Shown here one piece after another: positions 62,148 through 64,000 of a stretch of 64,000 nt of DNA (the first letter of the stretch is position 1; every line of letters begins with the position of its first letter). Origin of the DNA: Rhodopirellula sp. P2 (GTDB lineage: Bacteria; Planctomycetota; Planctomycetia; Pirellulales; Pirellulaceae); contig NZ_CP118225.1 of the NCBI RefSeq assembly GCF_028768465.1, forward strand, positions 4,817,001-4,881,000, in the 5' to 3' direction. The notes under the pieces are model-generated. The model searched no databases. It saw only the letters and a list, made by a program, of their open reading frames with translations, and was not told where the DNA came from. Made by a program: the position numbers and the translations under genes.

Positions 62148-62597
62148 ATGAGAAACACTGCCCCGCGCGTCTACCCATCCGCCGTCGATCGATGGCTGCT
62201 CGTTCTGCTGCTTGCCCCGATCTTCCTCGCCATCGCCTTCGCCGCCTACATGTTGAAGGAAGGCCGCGCGGACGAAGCCAGCACGATGATCCTTTTGGCC
62301 GCAACGATCGCAGCCGTGACGGGAGTGTTCACGATCCCGTGCCGCTACACGTTGCTGGACGATGCTCTCTCGATTCGGTGCGGACTGATCTGTTACCAAA
62401 TCGCCTACACCGACATCACCGAAGCCGTTCCCTCGTCGACTTGGACCAGCGGCCCGGCGATGTCACTCAAAAGGGTGATTGTTCGCACCACCAAACGCGA
62501 ACACATTCTTTCTCCCGAAGAACGAGAACGCTTCATCGAGGAATTGATGGACCGAGTCGCCCGATCGATCGAACAACGTGAATCAGAAACCAAGTAG
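62148..62597 (+). CDS. Membrane protein with bacterial PH domain
   Basis: 149 residues from ATG 62148. Two hydrophobic helices at about 16-36 (RWLLVLLLAPIFLAIAFAAYML) and 45-65 (STMILLAATIAAVTGVFTIPC). Then a PH-like fold: YTLLDDALSIRCGLICYQIAYTDITEAVPSST, SLKRVIVRTTKREHILSPEERERFIEELM, the usual YDFxxxYxIxDxxLxIRxGxxxxxIPYxxI arrangement. Role unknown (DUF304/bPH-like). The helicase gene overlaps its 3' end by 20 bp. Confidence 0.85.
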   Translation: MRNTAPRVYPSAVDRWLLVLLLAPIFLAIAFAAYMLKEGRADEASTMILLAATIAAVTGVFTIPCRYTLLDDALSIRCGLICYQIAYTDITEAVPSSTWTSGPAMSLKRVIVRTTKREHILSPEERERFIEELMDRVARSIEQRESETK

Positions 62598-64000
62598 CCC
62601 GCTGAAGCCCCACAGTCCCTCGCTGCCCAGCGACGCCGAACTCCCCCCCGTCGACCTGGCATCGACGGAAACGGGTTCGAGCGAACCTGATCAGGCAAGC
62701 TCGGATTCTCGCCCGGCCGATCCACCGATCAAAATCGAATACCCGGCCGAGTTGCCGATCACGGCGCATCGCGACGAGATCGTCGAGTTGCTCGCCGAAC
62801 ATCAAGTCCTGGTCGTCTGCGGCGAAACGGGCAGCGGCAAAAGCACGCAGCTTCCCAAGATGCTGCTCGATGCGGGAATGGGCGAACACGGCATGATCGG
62901 GCACACCCAACCCAGACGTTTGGCCGCTCGCAGCATCGCGACTCGACTGGCGGAGGAAACCGAAACCAAACTTGGTGGGGCGATCGGGTACCAGGTTCGC
63001 TTTGGCGATCAAACCAGCGATCGCACCAAGATCAAACTGATGACCGACGGGATCCTGCTGGCCGAAACCCGAAGCGACCGCGAGCTTCGCAACTACAGCG
63101 CGATCATCATCGATGAAGCCCACGAGCGTTCGCTCAACATTGATTTCTTGATGGGGTATCTGCGGCAACTGATCGATCGCCGCCCAGAACTCAAAGTCAT
63201 CATCACGTCGGCCACCATCGATGCGGAACGCTTCGCAGAACACTTTGGCACCTACACCGAAGAAGCTGCCAGCGATCCAGACAACGACGCCAACGTCATT
63301 CCGGCCCCGATTCTGCAAGTCGAAGGTCGCGGTTACCCGGTCGAACTGCGTTACCTGCCATGGGAAGACGTCGCCGGCCAAGAAGCCGAAATCGACGGTC
63401 GGCACTACGATCTTTCGCGACACGTGATCGGCGGGCTCGATTCGCTTTCGCGCGACGGCAGCGGAGACACGCTGGTGTTCTTGCCCACCGAACGTGACAT
63501 TCGCGAAGTCAGCCACCAGGTCGCTGGACACTACAAGCGAATGGGACTGACCAACCGAGTGGAGCTGTTGCCGTTGTACGCGCGGCTGCCGCAATCGCAA
63601 CAACAAGCGATCTTTCACCCCAGCGGCAACAAACGCCGCATCATCTTCGCAACCAACGTGGCCGAGTCATCGCTGACGGTTCCGGGAATCCGATACGTGA
63701 TCGATTCCGGAACCGCTCGCATCAGTCGCTACAGCGCACGAACCAAAGTCCAGCGTCTGCCCGTCGAGGCGATCAGCCGCGCCAGTGCCAACCAGCGTTC
63801 CGGTCGTTGCGGACGCGTCGGCCCAGGCATCTGCGTGCGTCTCTACAGCGTCGAAGACTTTGAAACCCGCGACGCCTTCACGACACCTGAAATTCGCCGC
63901 ACAAACTTGGCCAGCGTCGTCCTGCAAAGCAAAACGCTGCGTCTCGGTCGTCTGGAAGAATTCCCGCTGATCGATCCGCCCCGTGCCGAAGCCATCCGCG
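62578..64000 (+). CDS. hrpA: ATP-dependent RNA helicase HrpA (N-terminal part; runs off the window)
   Basis: About 474 residues visible of a protein usually about 1300 long. DEAH-box helicase of the HrpA type: VVCGETGSGKSTQLPKMLLD (Walker A), HTQPRRLAARSIATRLAEE, IIIDEAHERSLNIDFLMGYL (DEAH), ITSATIDAERFAEHF, then LVFLPTERDI, NRVELLPLYARLPQSQQQAIF, IFATNVAESSLTVPGIRYVIDSG and ANQRSGRCGRVGPGICVRLYS. The only start I can find is GTG 62578, inside the end of the PH-protein gene; the first in-frame ATG is after the Walker A. The N-terminal 45 residues are Ser/Pro-rich. The 3' end lies beyond base 64000. Confidence 0.95.
   Translation, partial: MNQKPSSPLKPHSPSLPSDAELPPVDLASTETGSSEPDQASSDSRPADPPIKIEYPAELPITAHRDEIVELLAEHQVLVVCGETGSGKSTQLPKMLLDAGMGEHGMIGHTQPRRLAARSIATRLAEETETKLGGAIGYQVRFGDQTSDRTKIKLMTDGILLAETRSDRELRNYSAIIIDEAHERSLNIDFLMGYLRQLIDRRPELKVIITSATIDAERFAEHFGTYTEEAASDPDNDANVIPAPILQVEGRGYPVELRYLPWEDVAGQEAEIDGRHYDLSRHVIGGLDSLSRDGSGDTLVFLPTERDIREVSHQVAGHYKRMGLTNRVELLPLYARLPQSQQQAIFHPSGNKRRIIFATNVAESSLTVPGIRYVIDSGTARISRYSARTKVQRLPVEAISRASANQRSGRCGRVGPGICVRLYSVEDFETRDAFTTPEIRRTNLASVVLQSKTLRLGRLEEFPLIDPPRAEAIR

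Noticed and set aside
62533..63618. 361-codon frame on the minus strand
   Set aside because: Antisense to hrpA, whose DEAH motifs are complete on the plus strand.
1..64000. Prophage, integrative element or defence island
   Set aside because: No integrase, phage structural gene, restriction-modification or toxin-antitoxin pair was seen. The only mobile genes or elements are the RAYT and the small inverted-repeat unit.

Overview
The window is a gene-dense stretch of a Pirellulaceae planctomycete, most like Rhodopirellula and relatives. The evidence is the gene content: planctomycete cytochrome/PSD1 and DUF1598 secreted proteins, a glucose/sorbosone dehydrogenase-cytochrome fusion, ECF sigma factors with unusual partners, futalosine-pathway menaquinone genes, and several intergenic palindromic repeat families whose spurious translations (TRRVSEG, YDGLPRPS) are typical of Rhodopirellula. 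No CRISPR array, prophage or rRNA operon is visible. One tRNA (His) is present.

Region 1 (1-9637, minus strand) is a DNA-repair cassette: radical SAM protein, DUF4130-UdgX fusion, MBL-fold exonuclease, ATP-dependent ligase and a Lhr-like DEXH helicase cut by the window edge. The first four genes overlap by 1-4 bp (TGATG/ATGA). Between ligase and helicase sits a 160-bp-period tandem array of REP-like palindromes. One unit is split by a 523-bp RAYT transposase insertion between 13-bp direct repeats; removing it restores the array phase exactly.

Region 2 (9684-16269) holds a zinc-ribbon/TUDOR-like/endonuclease III operon, a molybdopterin-oxidoreductase/pentapeptide fusion, and a BlaI repressor with an M56 receptor-like protease. 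Divergent from BlaI is a secreted protein gene broken by a frameshift. Region 3 (18724-25085) carries a cupin gene whose stop lies in a small inverted-repeat element, a secreted EEP hydrolase, a tagaturonate-epimerase-like gene with a TTG start and a structured leader, an MDR dehydrogenase, and a DNA-binding response regulator overlapping a histidine kinase.

Region 4 (25283-34263) has gatA, hemP, a PilB-like protein lacking its Walker A segment, a methyltransferase, mqnA, mqnC and malQ. Region 5 (34653-47105) has an ECF sigma factor fused to a membrane segment and secretin-like domains, a sugar-dehydrogenase/cytochrome protein, ftsY, miaE, a sigma54 activator (FHA-GAF-AAA-Fis) and a DUF1598 protein. 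Region 6 (47557-64000) has a giant kinase-ATPase, tRNA-His, SRAP-dinB, egtD-egtB, an overlapping ECF sigma / FecR-LamG / PSCyt-PSD1 operon, and a PH-domain membrane protein overlapping hrpA, which runs off the right edge.

The themes are DNA damage handling (the repair cassette, nth, SRAP-dinB), several layers of signal transduction, and small palindromic repeats in the intergenic spaces. The most noteworthy structures are the REP array with its phase-preserving RAYT insertion, a four-copy hairpin repeat whose stem covaries, and several unusual domain fusions.
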